The notes under the pieces: generated by a model
The model's input: only the letters and a program-made list of their open reading frames with translations
Told to the model about the DNA's origin: nothing
Databases searched by the model: none
In this document: piece after piece, positions 9,048 to 17,887 of the stretch
How the letters are laid out: each line of letters starts with the position of its first letter
How positions within the stretch are numbered: the stretch's first letter is position 1
Source of the DNA: Bacteroidia bacterium
GTDB taxonomy: Bacteria; Bacteroidota; Bacteroidia; UKL13-3
Direction of reading: 5' to 3'
Assembly: GCA_014376805.1 (NCBI GenBank)
Contig: JACMQU010000069.1
Coordinates: 1 to 37,067 of the forward strand
Length of the DNA: 37,067 bases
Translations under genes and position numbers: made by a program

Positions 9048-9194
9048 ATGGATTGGCAATATATTGTAGTAGGAATTTTTTTTATAGCAGCTTTATTGTA
9101 TGTGGTAAAAAGCATGCGTGGCAACAGTAAAGGTCATGCATGTGGTAATGGTGATTGCAAAGTTAATACACCTGCTCCTAAAAAGAATACGTAA
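9048..9194 (+). CDS. Small Cys-rich membrane protein, FeoB-associated type
   Basis: A 48-residue protein starting MDWQYIVVGIFFIAALLYVV: a single N-terminal membrane helix, then a basic stretch (KSMRGNSKG) and a short cysteine motif CGNGDC, ending in a Lys/Pro-rich tail. This arrangement matches the small FeoB-associated Cys-rich membrane proteins, usually encoded next to ferrous-iron transporter genes. Here no feoA/feoB is nearby, so a role in iron handling is only suggested by family resemblance. It follows the YfhO-type gene by 33 bases and may be co-transcribed with it. The 255 bases after it, up to the OmpA-type gene, show no further gene. Confidence 0.6.
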   Translation: MDWQYIVVGIFFIAALLYVVKSMRGNSKGHACGNGDCKVNTPAPKKNT

Positions 9195-9449
9195 CTCTTT
9201 TATGCTGCTGTAAAGTTATCACCGCTCAAATTTGAACAACAGGGTGTCACTATGTTTTACAAAAAATAAATGGAGGCACCTAAAAATAATTGTTCAACAT
9301 CATAGTAGGTCGGTTCAATAAAACTAATTGAAAAAAGATTGGTAATTAGTATGTGAGGAGAAAAATTTAATACCCAAAAAATATTTTATCGTTTAGCAAA
9401 CTTTTTTCACAACATTAGAATAAAAATTCAGATTAAATACACGCATACT

Positions 9450-10388
9450 TTAACGCTTATCTATAAGCTTAAACAATTCATCTAATTTAGGACTCAATAT
9501 AATTTCTGTCCTTCTGTTTTTTGCTCTTCCTTCCGGCATATCATTGCTCATCTTAGGCATGTATTCTCCACGGCCGGCTGCTGTTAAGCGTTTAGCATCT
9601 ACCTTATAAGTTTCATCTAAAAGGCGAACAATATTAGTTGATCGGGCCACACTTAAAGCCCAGTTATCAGCGAACTGTGTGGTTTTAATAGGAACATTAT
9701 CCGTATGGCCTTCTATCATTATGCTTACATCCGTATTTTTATTTAATACCTCAGCCAGTGTTTTAATTGCTTCTTTTCCTTTATCTTCAACTTCAGCACT
9801 ACCACTTCTGAATAATAATTTATCAGACATAGATACATACACCTTACCATTTTTCATTTCAACAGTTAATTCATCACTTTTAAAACTCAACAAGGCACGT
9901 TTTACTATATCATTTAATGCATTTGTTACAGAGTCTTGTCTTTTTAATAAGGTCTCCACTTCTGCCAGGCGTTTTTCGCGTGCCAGTAACTGTTCGCCCT
10001 TTTCTTTCAATGCCATGTTAAGTTGTTCCGTTCTGTTCAAACTTGATTTGATAAGGTCGGTGTACTTATCATTCATCTCACTGTAGTTATTCTGTAAGGA
10101 TGTATGTTTTAAATTTAGGGCTTTGTAACGATTGTTTAACTCGCGGTGCATGGCATCAAGTTCACGATATACAATGCCTCTTTGGGTTGTATCCTTATTA
10201 AAAGCAACGTTAAGATTTAATAATGAATCGCGCTGAGCAGTCGCTTCTTTCAGTCGCCTGGATAAAAAAAAGTTATGTGATTTTTCTCCAAAGCTTTTAG
10301 GTTCTTTTATTTTGCCTTTCGGGTCAAGAGATTGTGCAATAAGGCCTGTATAAATTAAAATGGCCATTACTAAAGCGGGTAATTTCAT
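9450..10388 (-). CDS. OmpA-family cell-wall-binding protein with coiled coil
   Basis: A 312-residue exported protein: a signal peptide (MKLPALVMAILIYTGLIAQS), a long charged region rich in Leu/Glu/Lys/Gln (about 40-165) predicted to be coiled coil, and a C-terminal OmpA/MotB peptidoglycan-binding domain (about 175-300). The domain shows LLFRSGSAEV, IMIEGHTDNVPI, NWALSVARS and the closing AKNRRTEI, including the Asp and Arg that hold diaminopimelate. It probably sits in the periplasm tethering the outer membrane or a complex to the wall. The absence of a MotB-type transmembrane anchor argues against a motor role. It has its own promoter, separated from secDF by a terminator. Confidence 0.9.
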   Translation of the reverse strand: MKLPALVMAILIYTGLIAQSLDPKGKIKEPKSFGEKSHNFFLSRRLKEATAQRDSLLNLNVAFNKDTTQRGIVYRELDAMHRELNNRYKALNLKHTSLQNNYSEMNDKYTDLIKSSLNRTEQLNMALKEKGEQLLAREKRLAEVETLLKRQDSVTNALNDIVKRALLSFKSDELTVEMKNGKVYVSMSDKLLFRSGSAEVEDKGKEAIKTLAEVLNKNTDVSIMIEGHTDNVPIKTTQFADNWALSVARSTNIVRLLDETYKVDAKRLTAAGRGEYMPKMSNDMPEGRAKNRRTEIILSPKLDELFKLIDKR

Positions 10389-10409
10389 ATTGCGTTAAAT
10401 ATTAAAAAG

Positions 10410-10440
10410 CAAAGGTGGCCTTATAAAGTTATGCCTGCAA
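10410..10440 (-). promoter_or_regulatory. Promoter of the OmpA-type gene
   Basis: On the minus strand a TTG (10440-10438), a 20-base spacer and CACCTTTG (10417-10410) approximate the Bacteroidota -33/-7 pattern TTTG-N19-21-TAnnTTTG (first base of the -7 box differs). The start codon lies about 22 bases further on. Confidence 0.45.
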
Positions 10441-10495
10441 CCCTATCGGGCAATAGTTATTCAGATACATCTTTTAGTTGCCCATTATTAAAAAC

Positions 10496-10533
10496 AAAAA
10501 GGGTTGTGCATGACGTCATACACAACCCTTTTT
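10496..10533 (-). terminator. Terminator between secDF and the OmpA-type gene
   Basis: A 13-base-pair stem (10496-10508 with 10521-10533; AAAAAGGGTTGTG arm) is closed by a loop that itself contains the palindrome TGACGTCA. Read on the minus strand, the stem ends in TTTTT and is followed by GTTTTT. It lies 32 bases after the secDF stop, and a second perfect palindrome (10541-10558, GACGGATAATTATCCGTC) sits between them. Confidence 0.85.
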
Positions 10534-10540
10534 TGGTAGA

Positions 10541-10558
10541 GACGGATAATTATCCGTC
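10541..10558. repeat. Perfect 18-base palindrome next to the secDF stop
   Basis: GACGGATAATTATCCGTC forms a fully self-complementary site, extended by one A/T pair on each side. It lies 6 bases past the secDF stop codon and just before the terminator hairpin. On the secDF transcript it would form a second small hairpin. Confidence 0.55.
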
Positions 10559-10564
10559 TTTCCA

Positions 10565-13516
10565 TTAAACAGTAGTCGGTTTCTTTTTCTTAAAGTCAAT
10601 TACAATTGGGGTTGCAATGGCAATAGAAGAATAAGTGCCAAATATAATACCTATTAATAATGAGAAGGTAAATCCTCTAATAATCTCTCCGCCAAATATG
10701 AAGAGTACAAGAGCCACCATAAATACAGTTAAGGAAGTAATCATAGTTCGGTTCAGGGTATTATTTAATGCATCATTAATAATTTTATTCTCATCTTTTT
10801 CTCCCTTATGTGTGCTTAAAAATTCACGGATTCTATCAAATACCACAACGGTATCATTAATAGAGAAACCTACAATGGTTAATACGGCAGCAATAAATGT
10901 CTGGTCTACTTCCATAGCAAATGGGAATACACCATCAAATATCGAATACAAACCTAGCATCATTAATACATCATGAAAGAGTGAAATAATTGCGCCCAAT
11001 GAATATTGCCAGCTCTTAAAGCGGATCAGGATATAAATACCAATCCCTATTAAAGTTACAATAATGGCCCATATAGAAGCAACTTTTATATCGTTTGCAA
11101 CTGTTGGTCCCACCTTTGCAGAACTTAACGTTTCTGTTTTGCCAAAAGCTTTTAAACCTTCATTTAACTTGCCTTCAACCTTGGCTGCGGCATCTTCAGC
11201 CTGATCATCAATTAAATAATTAGTAGTAATTTTATATTGGTTATTAGTGCCATAAGTTTTCACTTCTGGTGCTCCGCCAAAATACGGAGTTAAGCCATCT
11301 CTGATATCTGTAGCATTCATTTTTTTATCAAATTGAACTACATAACTCCAGCCACCGCTAAAATCAACACCAAATGAAAAGCCTTTTGTGAAAATAGATA
11401 TAAACCCGATAACGATAACAATGCTGGAAAAGATGTAGAATTTTTTACGATTGCCTACAAAATCATAGTTGATATTTTGAAATGCTCTTTCAGAAAAGCT
11501 TCGGGCATATTTAATAATATCTCCTTTTTCTAAACGCCATTCAGTAATTACCCTTGTTAATAATACGGCAGTAAACATAGAAGATAAAATACCAATAATT
11601 AAAGTTATTGCAAAACCCTGCACTGGCCCGGTGCCAAATATATATAAAGAGAATCCGGCAATTAAGGTAGTTAGGTTTGCATCAATAATGGAAGACGCGG
11701 CATGTTGATATCCGTCTGTAATTGCGTTTTTTAAACTTCGTGAATTTCGTAATTCTTCTTTTATCCTTTCATTAATAAGTACGTTCGCATCTACAGCCAT
11801 TCCAATTGTTAAAACCATACCGGCTATACCCGGTAAAGTAAGTGCGGCACCCAAACTCGCCAGTACACCTATAATAAAAAACACATTAATTAACACAGCA
11901 AAATCGGCAATAAAACCTGAATTGTTATAATAAACTACCATAAATACTAATATAACAACAGTAGCAATTATCATACTCCATAAACCTTTGCTAATTGCAT
12001 CTGCACCTAATGATGGTCCAACAAAAGCTTCTTCCACAATGCGTGTTGGTGCAGGTAATTTACCACTCTTTAATATATTAGCTAAATCTCCTGCTTCTTC
12101 ACTTGTAAAGCTTCCGCTAATAGATGAACGACCGTTTGGAATTTCATTCTGAACATTTGGAGATGAGTAAACAATATCATCCAATACAATGGCAATGGAA
12201 TGACCCACATTATTACGGGTAAGATTTTTCCAGATTTTGGCACCTTCTCCATTCATGCTCATTGAAATTTCTGTACCACCGGCTGCTGCTATATCTCTTT
12301 TTGCATCTGTAACTTTATCGCCGGTAAGGGAGGCTGATCCGTCTCGCGAAGTTTTTAATGCATGTAAGATAACACCTTCCTGGTTTTCACCAATCCCTTT
12401 ATACTCCCATGCAAATTTGATATTGTTAGGTAAAGCCAGTTTTACTTCTGGTTTGTTAAGTAAAGCATTTATTTTTGCAGTATCTTTTATTAAAGCTGTT
12501 CCGCATGATGATCCTTTGGCAACCAATGCTCCTTTATCATCTGCATAGGGGCGCAGGAAAGCAAATAATGGATTATCCTTAGCAAACTCTTCAAAAGATT
12601 TTTCTGCAGTTTTTGCGGTATCTTTTGTGGTTGAATCCAACGCATTCTTTTTTGTTGTTAAGCCTGATAGAGCACTTTTAGTAGTTACCGAATCTGCTAT
12701 AATTGCAGTGGCAGAATCACCGCCTGTTTTATTTAGTGCATTTGCTTTTTTCAAAACTTCATTTGCCGTGTTTATATATTTAAAAGCTTCGGGGTTATCA
12801 AAAGTTTCGTAAAACTCTAATTTAGCTGAGCCCTGCAATAACTTACGTACACGTGCCTGGTTGTCTACGCCAGGTAATTCAACTAATATACGGCCACTCC
12901 CTTCTAATTTTTGTATATTTGGTTGCGTTACACCAAACTTATCTATACGTGCCCGCAAAATCTGAAACGAGCGGTCTATAGCCTGTGTAGCTTCATCCTG
13001 AATGTATTTTAATACCTCATCATTTGTAGATGCTAATTTAATGCGATCCCGGTTTGCAGGATTTACAAAAATTGCCGATAATTTGGCATCTGGTGCAACC
13101 TCTTTAAAAGCTTCTCCAAAAAGTACTACATAATCTTTCTGACTTGATTTATGTCTTTCTTTTGCCAGGTCAACGGCCTGGTTAAACTTTGGATCCTGGC
13201 TGTTGTTAGATAAGCCACGTACCAAATCTGCCAGCGAAACTTCTAAAGTTACGTTCATCCCTCCCTGCAAATCCAGACCAAGATTTAACTCCCGTTCTTT
13301 ACATTGAAGGTAGGTAAATTTTTTAAGGCCTAAAAAATTGTAAACCGTTAAACGTGATACCGAATCCAGGTATGAACGTTCTAATTCAACATTGCCATTG
13401 GCAAATTCTCTTGCATTGCTTTCAATCCGGTGGGTTTTCCATGTAAATGACAACTGGAAAATACTTACCAGTATCAGGGCGACTGCAAAAAATTTAACTG
13501 CTCCTTTACTTTTCAT
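10565..13516 (-). CDS. secDF: SecDF fusion, preprotein translocase accessory subunit
   Basis: A 983-residue inner-membrane protein joining SecD and SecF in one chain, as is usual in Bacteroidota. It uses the proton gradient to pull exported proteins through SecYEG from the periplasmic side. Visible features are an N-terminal membrane segment (8-25), SecD motif LGLDLQGGMN near 79-88, a periplasmic P1 domain with FGVTQPNIQKLEGSGRILVELPGV, a SecD membrane half with GMAVDANVLINERIKEE, the SecF start marker FGVDFSGG and a SecF membrane half with SINDTVVVFDRIRE. Conserved Asp and Arg residues for proton transfer are present. An Ala/Ser/Thr/Lys-rich insert (about 250-310) in the first periplasmic domain looks like a low-complexity linker. 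It is transcribed alone from a clear promoter. Confidence 0.96.
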   Translation of the reverse strand: MKSKGAVKFFAVALILVSIFQLSFTWKTHRIESNAREFANGNVELERSYLDSVSRLTVYNFLGLKKFTYLQCKERELNLGLDLQGGMNVTLEVSLADLVRGLSNNSQDPKFNQAVDLAKERHKSSQKDYVVLFGEAFKEVAPDAKLSAIFVNPANRDRIKLASTNDEVLKYIQDEATQAIDRSFQILRARIDKFGVTQPNIQKLEGSGRILVELPGVDNQARVRKLLQGSAKLEFYETFDNPEAFKYINTANEVLKKANALNKTGGDSATAIIADSVTTKSALSGLTTKKNALDSTTKDTAKTAEKSFEEFAKDNPLFAFLRPYADDKGALVAKGSSCGTALIKDTAKINALLNKPEVKLALPNNIKFAWEYKGIGENQEGVILHALKTSRDGSASLTGDKVTDAKRDIAAAGGTEISMSMNGEGAKIWKNLTRNNVGHSIAIVLDDIVYSSPNVQNEIPNGRSSISGSFTSEEAGDLANILKSGKLPAPTRIVEEAFVGPSLGADAISKGLWSMIIATVVILVFMVVYYNNSGFIADFAVLINVFFIIGVLASLGAALTLPGIAGMVLTIGMAVDANVLINERIKEELRNSRSLKNAITDGYQHAASSIIDANLTTLIAGFSLYIFGTGPVQGFAITLIIGILSSMFTAVLLTRVITEWRLEKGDIIKYARSFSERAFQNINYDFVGNRKKFYIFSSIVIVIGFISIFTKGFSFGVDFSGGWSYVVQFDKKMNATDIRDGLTPYFGGAPEVKTYGTNNQYKITTNYLIDDQAEDAAAKVEGKLNEGLKAFGKTETLSSAKVGPTVANDIKVASIWAIIVTLIGIGIYILIRFKSWQYSLGAIISLFHDVLMMLGLYSIFDGVFPFAMEVDQTFIAAVLTIVGFSINDTVVVFDRIREFLSTHKGEKDENKIINDALNNTLNRTMITSLTVFMVALVLFIFGGEIIRGFTFSLLIGIIFGTYSSIAIATPIVIDFKKKKPTTV

Positions 13517-13637
13517 GTGTAGATCTAATTCAAATTATAATTATGTGTTTTTCCTTTTTTATTTCGTTGGCAAAATGAGCATTTTATTTGGTTTGAACCT
13601 ATTTTATTTGCTCATTTCTGAAATATTCAAAGGCTGG

Positions 13638-13669
13638 CAAATATAAGGGGAGATGGCACTAAATGCAAA
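13638..13669 (-). promoter_or_regulatory. secDF promoter
   Basis: On the minus strand TTTG (13669-13666), exactly 20 bases, then TATATTTG (13645-13638) fits the Bacteroidota housekeeping consensus TTTG-N19-21-TAnnTTTG fully. This implies a leader of roughly 115 bases before the secDF ATG. Confidence 0.75.
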
Positions 13670-13777
13670 AAACATTCAAAATACTGTTAGTCAGCGTAAT
13701 AGTATTTTTTTGACCAGTTTTTTTGAATTTGTAGTCCTTATTTATACAATCTGTGGGTAAGTGAAAGTTTAAAATAA

Positions 13778-13808
13778 TTTGTATAAACATAGTTTCGTTA
13801 TAATTTTA
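13778..13808 (+). promoter_or_regulatory. exbB promoter
   Basis: TTTG (13778-13781), a 19-base spacer and TAATTTTA (13801-13808) fit the Bacteroidota -33/-7 spacing with one deviation at the last base. Transcription from here would begin around 13815, downstream of the first possible ATG at 13779, which supports the later exbB start at 13827. Confidence 0.55.
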
Positions 13809-13826
13809 GTTACAAAAATTCAGATC

Positions 13827-14450
13827 ATGGAACAACAAGAAGGATTAAATTTATTTGATTTGATTATCAAAGGTGGGATAATCATGTTACCTATTGGTAT
13901 TTTATCAATATTAAGTATTTATTTTATAATTGAGAGGGCAGTTTATATTTATAACGCTTTTAAGTTAGAGCCCGATTTTATGGAAAATATTAAAGACCTT
14001 TTAGGTAAAGGCGATATTAAGGCGGCTAAGGCATATTGTCAGAGATTAAACACCCCTATTAGCAGGGTTATAGAAAAAGGCGTGAACCGAATTGGTAAAC
14101 CTATAAAAGATATTGAGAGTGCTATGGAAAGTGTTGCCGGACTTGAAACCGATAAACTTGAAAAGAACATGGGTTTCTTAGGTTTAACTGCTGGTATTGC
14201 ACCCATGTTAGGGTTCATTGGAACTATTGCTGGTATCATTAAAATATTTTATGACATTGCACAGAGTAATAACATAAGTATTGATGTTATTGCCGGAGGA
14301 TTGTATGTAAAGATGATTACCTCGGGAGCAGGTTTAATTGTTGGTGTGCTGGCATATACAGGTTACCATGTTTTAAATAGCCGTATAGATAGGTTCAGCC
14401 ATAAAATGCAAAGCACAGCAGTTGATTTTATTGATGTGTTAGAAAGTTAA
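13827..14450 (+). CDS. exbB: ExbB/TolQ/MotA-type proton channel protein
   Basis: A 207-residue inner-membrane protein of the ExbB/TolQ family. With ExbD it forms the proton-driven motor that energises TonB-dependent outer-membrane uptake or Tol-Pal. It has three membrane segments, an early one (about residues 18-38) and the pair in the second half around FLGLTAGIAPMLGFIGTIAGII and ITSGAGLIVGVLAYTGYHVL, separated from the first by a large cytoplasmic loop. The start at 13827 (MEQQEGLNLFDLI) is preferred over 13779, because the likely promoter overlaps the extra 16 codons and homologues begin near here. exbD follows after 14 bases. No tonB or second exbD is adjacent, so the partner is encoded elsewhere. 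Confidence 0.9.
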   Translation: MEQQEGLNLFDLIIKGGIIMLPIGILSILSIYFIIERAVYIYNAFKLEPDFMENIKDLLGKGDIKAAKAYCQRLNTPISRVIEKGVNRIGKPIKDIESAMESVAGLETDKLEKNMGFLGLTAGIAPMLGFIGTIAGIIKIFYDIAQSNNISIDVIAGGLYVKMITSGAGLIVGVLAYTGYHVLNSRIDRFSHKMQSTAVDFIDVLES

Positions 14451-14464
14451 ATTAAGGAGGAGTT

Positions 14465-14863
14465 ATGAATTTTAGAAGAAAAAAAAGATTTGAGGCGGAG
14501 GTTGCTACTTCTTCTCTAAATGATATCATGTTTTTTTTGTTGCTGTTTTTTTTAATTATCTCAACACTGGCAAATCCAAGTGTTATTAAGGTTTTATTAC
14601 CTAAAGCCAAAAACACGCAGACACTCACTAAAGATCAGATAAATCTTACCATTAATAAAAGTAAAGAATATTTTCTGAATGATAAGCCCATTGTACCTGT
14701 AGAACTTGAAAATGCCATTATTCAGGCTACCACAGGTAAACAAGATCCTTCTATTGTGTTACGCATGGATGCCGCGCTAACTATTCAGGATCTGGTAGAT
14801 ATACTTGCCGTAGGATCAAAAATGAAAATTCGCATTGTAATGGCTACCCAGGCCATAATATAA
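14465..14863 (+). CDS. exbD: ExbD/TolR-type biopolymer transport protein
   Basis: A 132-residue protein with a short basic cytoplasmic start (MNFRRKKRFE), one membrane helix and a periplasmic domain ending near the C-terminus. The helix starts SLNDIMFFLLLFFLIIS and carries Asp20, the protonatable residue essential in ExbD/TolR. The C-terminal domain shows the ExbD-like pattern IVLRMDAALTIQDLVDIL. An unusually good ribosome binding site for this phylum, AAGGAGG (14454-14460), lies 4 bases before the ATG, suggesting efficient translation after exbB. It works with ExbB as a proton-driven motor. The gene ends 67 bases before the convergent uridine kinase gene. Confidence 0.92.
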   Translation: MNFRRKKRFEAEVATSSLNDIMFFLLLFFLIISTLANPSVIKVLLPKAKNTQTLTKDQINLTINKSKEYFLNDKPIVPVELENAIIQATTGKQDPSIVLRMDAALTIQDLVDILAVGSKMKIRIVMATQAII

Positions 14864-14930
14864 CGAAATAAAAACAATTTTAATTTATCAGTTCTTTTAC
14901 CATAATTTTATGGAGTAGGCTTATATATAC

Positions 14931-15572
14931 TTAAGCATTTGTTCCTGGTTTGGGCTGAACCAACTTTTCCAGATAAGCGGTTACCATTTTTAAACTGTTA
15001 TCAAAGTGTGTATTATTATTTACGATTATATCTGCTTTGGCCATAAAAGGAAGTAAAAACTGTCGGTACGATGGCATAACATGATGCTTCCACTGGTATA
15101 ATATAAAATCTTCGTTTATATTACGTTCCGCCACATCTCTTTTTAGCCTCCTTTGCAATGCAATATCTTCATCGGCATTAATAAAAACCTTCAGGTCAAA
15201 CTGGTCGAACAAACTACTGTGATAAAAAATAAATAAACCTTCGCAAACAATAATGGGCGCCGGTTTAAAGGTAAGCAAAGGGCCGCGTTGGTCTTCATGT
15301 TGAAACCTGTATTCGTGCCTTTGTATGGTTTCACCGCGGTGTAAGGCCGCCATATCGGCTGCAAAATCTTCAAGGGCAACACAGTCGGGCAAGTCAAAAT
15401 TGATATGGCCGTTTTCATCCCGGGTATGGTTAAATGCTAATTTATAATAGTTGTCCTGAGATACAATACATAGTTCATCGGTATTGAACCGTTTTTTGAG
15501 AGAATCTAAGAAGTGCGTTTTACCGCTCGCACTCCCTCCCGAAATTCCAACCAGGTATGGCTTTTTTTGCAT
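14931..15572 (-). CDS. udk: Uridine kinase-type P-loop kinase
   Basis: A 213-residue cytosolic kinase that would phosphorylate uridine/cytidine with ATP or GTP in pyrimidine salvage. The P-loop GISGGSASGKT is at residues 9-19, followed by VSQDNYY (substrate-binding Asp-Tyr-Tyr region), the DLPD segment and IIVCEGLFIFY (Walker B-like). The lid region RLKRDVAERN carries the catalytic Arg residues. The chosen start is the ATG at 15572 (MQKKPYLVG). A longer frame from 15677 adds 35 residues of low-complexity aromatic sequence upstream of the usual family start and is not favoured. Length agrees with Udk (about 210). Some Bacteroidota members of this group may prefer other nucleosides. Confidence 0.9.
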   Translation of the reverse strand: MQKKPYLVGISGGSASGKTHFLDSLKKRFNTDELCIVSQDNYYKLAFNHTRDENGHINFDLPDCVALEDFAADMAALHRGETIQRHEYRFQHEDQRGPLLTFKPAPIIVCEGLFIFYHSSLFDQFDLKVFINADEDIALQRRLKRDVAERNINEDFILYQWKHHVMPSYRQFLLPFMAKADIIVNNNTHFDNSLKMVTAYLEKLVQPKPGTNA

Positions 15573-15794
15573 GTGCAGCGAATTTACACAATATATAAAT
15601 AAGTATGTTTGAAATTTTATGTAAGAAAATTTTTGGCTTAGGTTTAACCAAAAACATTTTATGCCATTTACCGGCAATCCGGGGGATGATTAATGTAAAT
15701 TGTCTTCGCTAAATTCTAAAATCAAATTTAAAAAAATAATAACCCTCATAATCATAAACTTACAAAACCTGGGAAACTTTATAACCTTCAATAG

Positions 15795-15824
15795 TTTCCA
15801 TAGTATAATAAGTTTCTATCTTTG
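15795..15824 (+). promoter_or_regulatory. Promoter of the efflux operon (tetR)
   Basis: TATCTTTG (15817-15824) fits the -7 box TAnnTTTG. TTTC at 15795-15798 is a weak -33 box at 18 bases, one short of the usual spacing. The tetR ATG is 23 bases after the -7 box. Confidence 0.5.
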
Positions 15825-15847
15825 TGCGCTTAAATAATTAATTTAAA

Positions 15848-16468
15848 ATGTCGGACGAAATTAAGAATAAAATTTTGACAGGATCAGAAACCTTATTCTT
15901 AAAATATGGGTTTAAAAGTATAACAATGGATGATATAGCCCGCGAACTGGGCATATCAAAAAAAACACTATATCAGTTTTTTGATGATAAGAACAGCCTG
16001 GTTGATCAAACAGTTATAAGACATATTGAGCAGGAAAAATGCCTTTGTGCCGGGTTAAACAGCAAGGTTACCAACCCAATTGATTTTATGTTAATGATTA
16101 CCGATTCGTTTGGCGATGTAAAAAAGCAAATTAACCGTACTATTTTATTCGACCTCAAAAAGTATTTTAAAGAAACCTGGGATAAACTTAACCAGTTTAG
16201 AATAGATTTTATTTTTAAACAGGTTTTAGATAATCTTAAAAAGGGAAAAGAGATGGGACTATATCATCAACATCTTAACGACAGGTTAATAGCGCGTTTT
16301 TATATTCACCTGGTTGATTTTATGATAAACCCTGATAACTATGAAAGCGAAAATAACGACTTTAAAACAGTGCACAAAGAAATGATGAGTTACCATTTGC
16401 GCTCCATTTGCACCGATAAAGGAACTAAATATTTAAAAAGTAAATTACAGAAACAAACAATTAATTAA
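15848..16468 (+). CDS. TetR/AcrR-family transcriptional regulator
   Basis: A 206-residue regulator. The N-terminal 50 residues form the TetR helix-turn-helix: LFLKYGFKSITMDDIARELGISKKTLYQFF with the usual K..LY.FF ending. The C-terminal ligand-binding half is all-helical and unique, as normal for the family. It is the first gene of the efflux operon (next gene 14 bases after its stop), so it probably represses its own operon in response to a pump substrate, as AcrR- or TtgR-like proteins do. The ligand cannot be predicted. The start follows a good -7 promoter box. Confidence 0.93.
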   Translation: MSDEIKNKILTGSETLFLKYGFKSITMDDIARELGISKKTLYQFFDDKNSLVDQTVIRHIEQEKCLCAGLNSKVTNPIDFMLMITDSFGDVKKQINRTILFDLKKYFKETWDKLNQFRIDFIFKQVLDNLKKGKEMGLYHQHLNDRLIARFYIHLVDFMINPDNYESENNDFKTVHKEMMSYHLRSICTDKGTKYLKSKLQKQTIN

Positions 16469-16482
16469 CCCTGATAAATTAT

Positions 16483-17817
16483 ATGACAGATATGAAAAAT
16501 AAAATAAACATGCTTCTGCTATTCCTGTTTTTTTTGGTTCAAACCACAAAAGCACAACAAGAAACGCCTAAAAGCTTTACGCTGAAAGAAGCGGTTGAAT
16601 TTGCTAAAAAAAATAATTACGCATTATTAAACAGCAGGCTGGATATGTTGTCATCACAAAAGAAAGTAAATGAAATTTTAGCCATCGGATTACCCCAGAT
16701 TAATGGCTCAGCAAATATTATTGATAACCTCCAGATCAATTCGAACGTGATTGTTTTTAACGGGCAGCCAAGTATAATAAAATTTGGCACCCCGTATTCA
16801 AGTAATATCACATTATCTGCTAATCAATTGCTTTTTGACGGAACATTTTTTCTTGGATTAAAAGCGTCGAAAGAATTTGTAAACCTTTCTAAACTCAATA
16901 TTAATCGCACTGAAATAGAAACAGAAGTGGCAGTTTCCAAAGCATATTACTTAAGTCTTCTATTGGATGTGAACGAAAAACTTATGAGTAAGAATATTGA
17001 AACACTTGAAAAGAGTAAAAATGAACTAGAACAAATTTTTAAGACAGGCTTTTCTGAAAAAATTGATGTTGACAGGCTAACATTGCAACTTAGCAACCTG
17101 CAATTACAACGGGATAAAATACTAGACCAAAAGTTGCTAGCTCAAATGATTTTGAAATTACAGATGGGGTTAAATGTAAACGAACCGATTGAACTTAGCG
17201 ATAAACTCGATGATCTTTTCCTTAAATCTGCTATGGAAACAATTTCAAATAAAGTAGCCTTGGAAAACAGAATTGAATACCAAATGTTGCAGCAGCAATT
17301 AACACTGAACCACCTTGATAAAAGACGTTATAAGGTTGGCTATTTGCCCTCGTTAAGTGCTTTTTTTACACACCAGCAAAACACTTTCGGGGCAAACAAA
17401 TTGGGAGATTTATATCAAAAATTTTACCCGGGTACTGCTGTAGGACTGAGTTTAATTGTTCCAATTTTTGATGGGCTACGGAAAAATGCCCTCATGCAAC
17501 AATCTAGTATCAGTATTATGAGAACAGAAAATGATATTAGAAACACAAGCAATTTGATTGAACAGCAGGTATTCCAATCGAGAACAAATTACCTGCGCAC
17601 CAAACAACAAATTGATATACAAAAACGTAACATGGAACTTGCGCAGCAAATTTATAACCGTACCGAAATTAAATTTAAAAACGGTGTTGGATCAAGCCTT
17701 GAATTAACAACATCGCAAACAGATCTGGAAACAGCACGCACAAATTATCTTACAACTGTTTACGATTATTTTGTTGCAGAACTTGATCTTAAAAAATCAA
17801 TGGGCAGTATTAAATAA
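16483..17817 (+). CDS. TolC-family outer-membrane efflux channel
   Basis: A 444-residue outer-membrane protein. The signal peptide is MKNKINMLLLFLFFLVQTTKAQ, counted from the second ATG at 16492; the first ATG at 16483 adds only MTD. The mature part shows the two-fold repeated OEP pattern: FTLKEAVEFAKKNNYALLNSR at the start of repeat 1, long amphipathic helices rich in Gln/Asn, and the repeat 2 pattern around AVGLSLIVPIFDG, IYNRTEIKFKNGVGSSLELT and SQTDLETARTNYL. It would form the trimeric exit duct of the tripartite pump encoded by the next two genes. Length is typical. Start of translation within 15 bases of the tetR stop supports operon structure. Confidence 0.93.
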   Translation: MTDMKNKINMLLLFLFFLVQTTKAQQETPKSFTLKEAVEFAKKNNYALLNSRLDMLSSQKKVNEILAIGLPQINGSANIIDNLQINSNVIVFNGQPSIIKFGTPYSSNITLSANQLLFDGTFFLGLKASKEFVNLSKLNINRTEIETEVAVSKAYYLSLLLDVNEKLMSKNIETLEKSKNELEQIFKTGFSEKIDVDRLTLQLSNLQLQRDKILDQKLLAQMILKLQMGLNVNEPIELSDKLDDLFLKSAMETISNKVALENRIEYQMLQQQLTLNHLDKRRYKVGYLPSLSAFFTHQQNTFGANKLGDLYQKFYPGTAVGLSLIVPIFDGLRKNALMQQSSISIMRTENDIRNTSNLIEQQVFQSRTNYLRTKQQIDIQKRNMELAQQIYNRTEIKFKNGVGSSLELTTSQTDLETARTNYLTTVYDYFVAELDLKKSMGSIK

Positions 17818-17832
17818 GCAAACCTAAATAAC

Positions 17833-17857
17833 ATAATAATAATAATAATAATAATAA
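17833..17857. repeat. (ATA)8 microsatellite between the tolC-type and adaptor genes
   Basis: A 25-base uninterrupted ATA/TAA tract lies in the 70-base gap between the efflux channel and adaptor genes, 30 bases before the adaptor start. Tracts like this can change length by slippage and so vary spacing or mRNA structure. Confidence 0.85.
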
Positions 17858-17887
17858 CATAATAAAAAACAACATAATTAAACCTAT

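Noticed and set aside
13779..13826. Longer exbB start adding 16 residues
   Set aside because: The added codons overlap the likely promoter and precede the usual family start.
15573..15677. Longer uridine kinase start adding 35 residues
   Set aside because: The extension is unlike the family, whose P-loop sits near the N-terminus; the ATG at 15572 fits.
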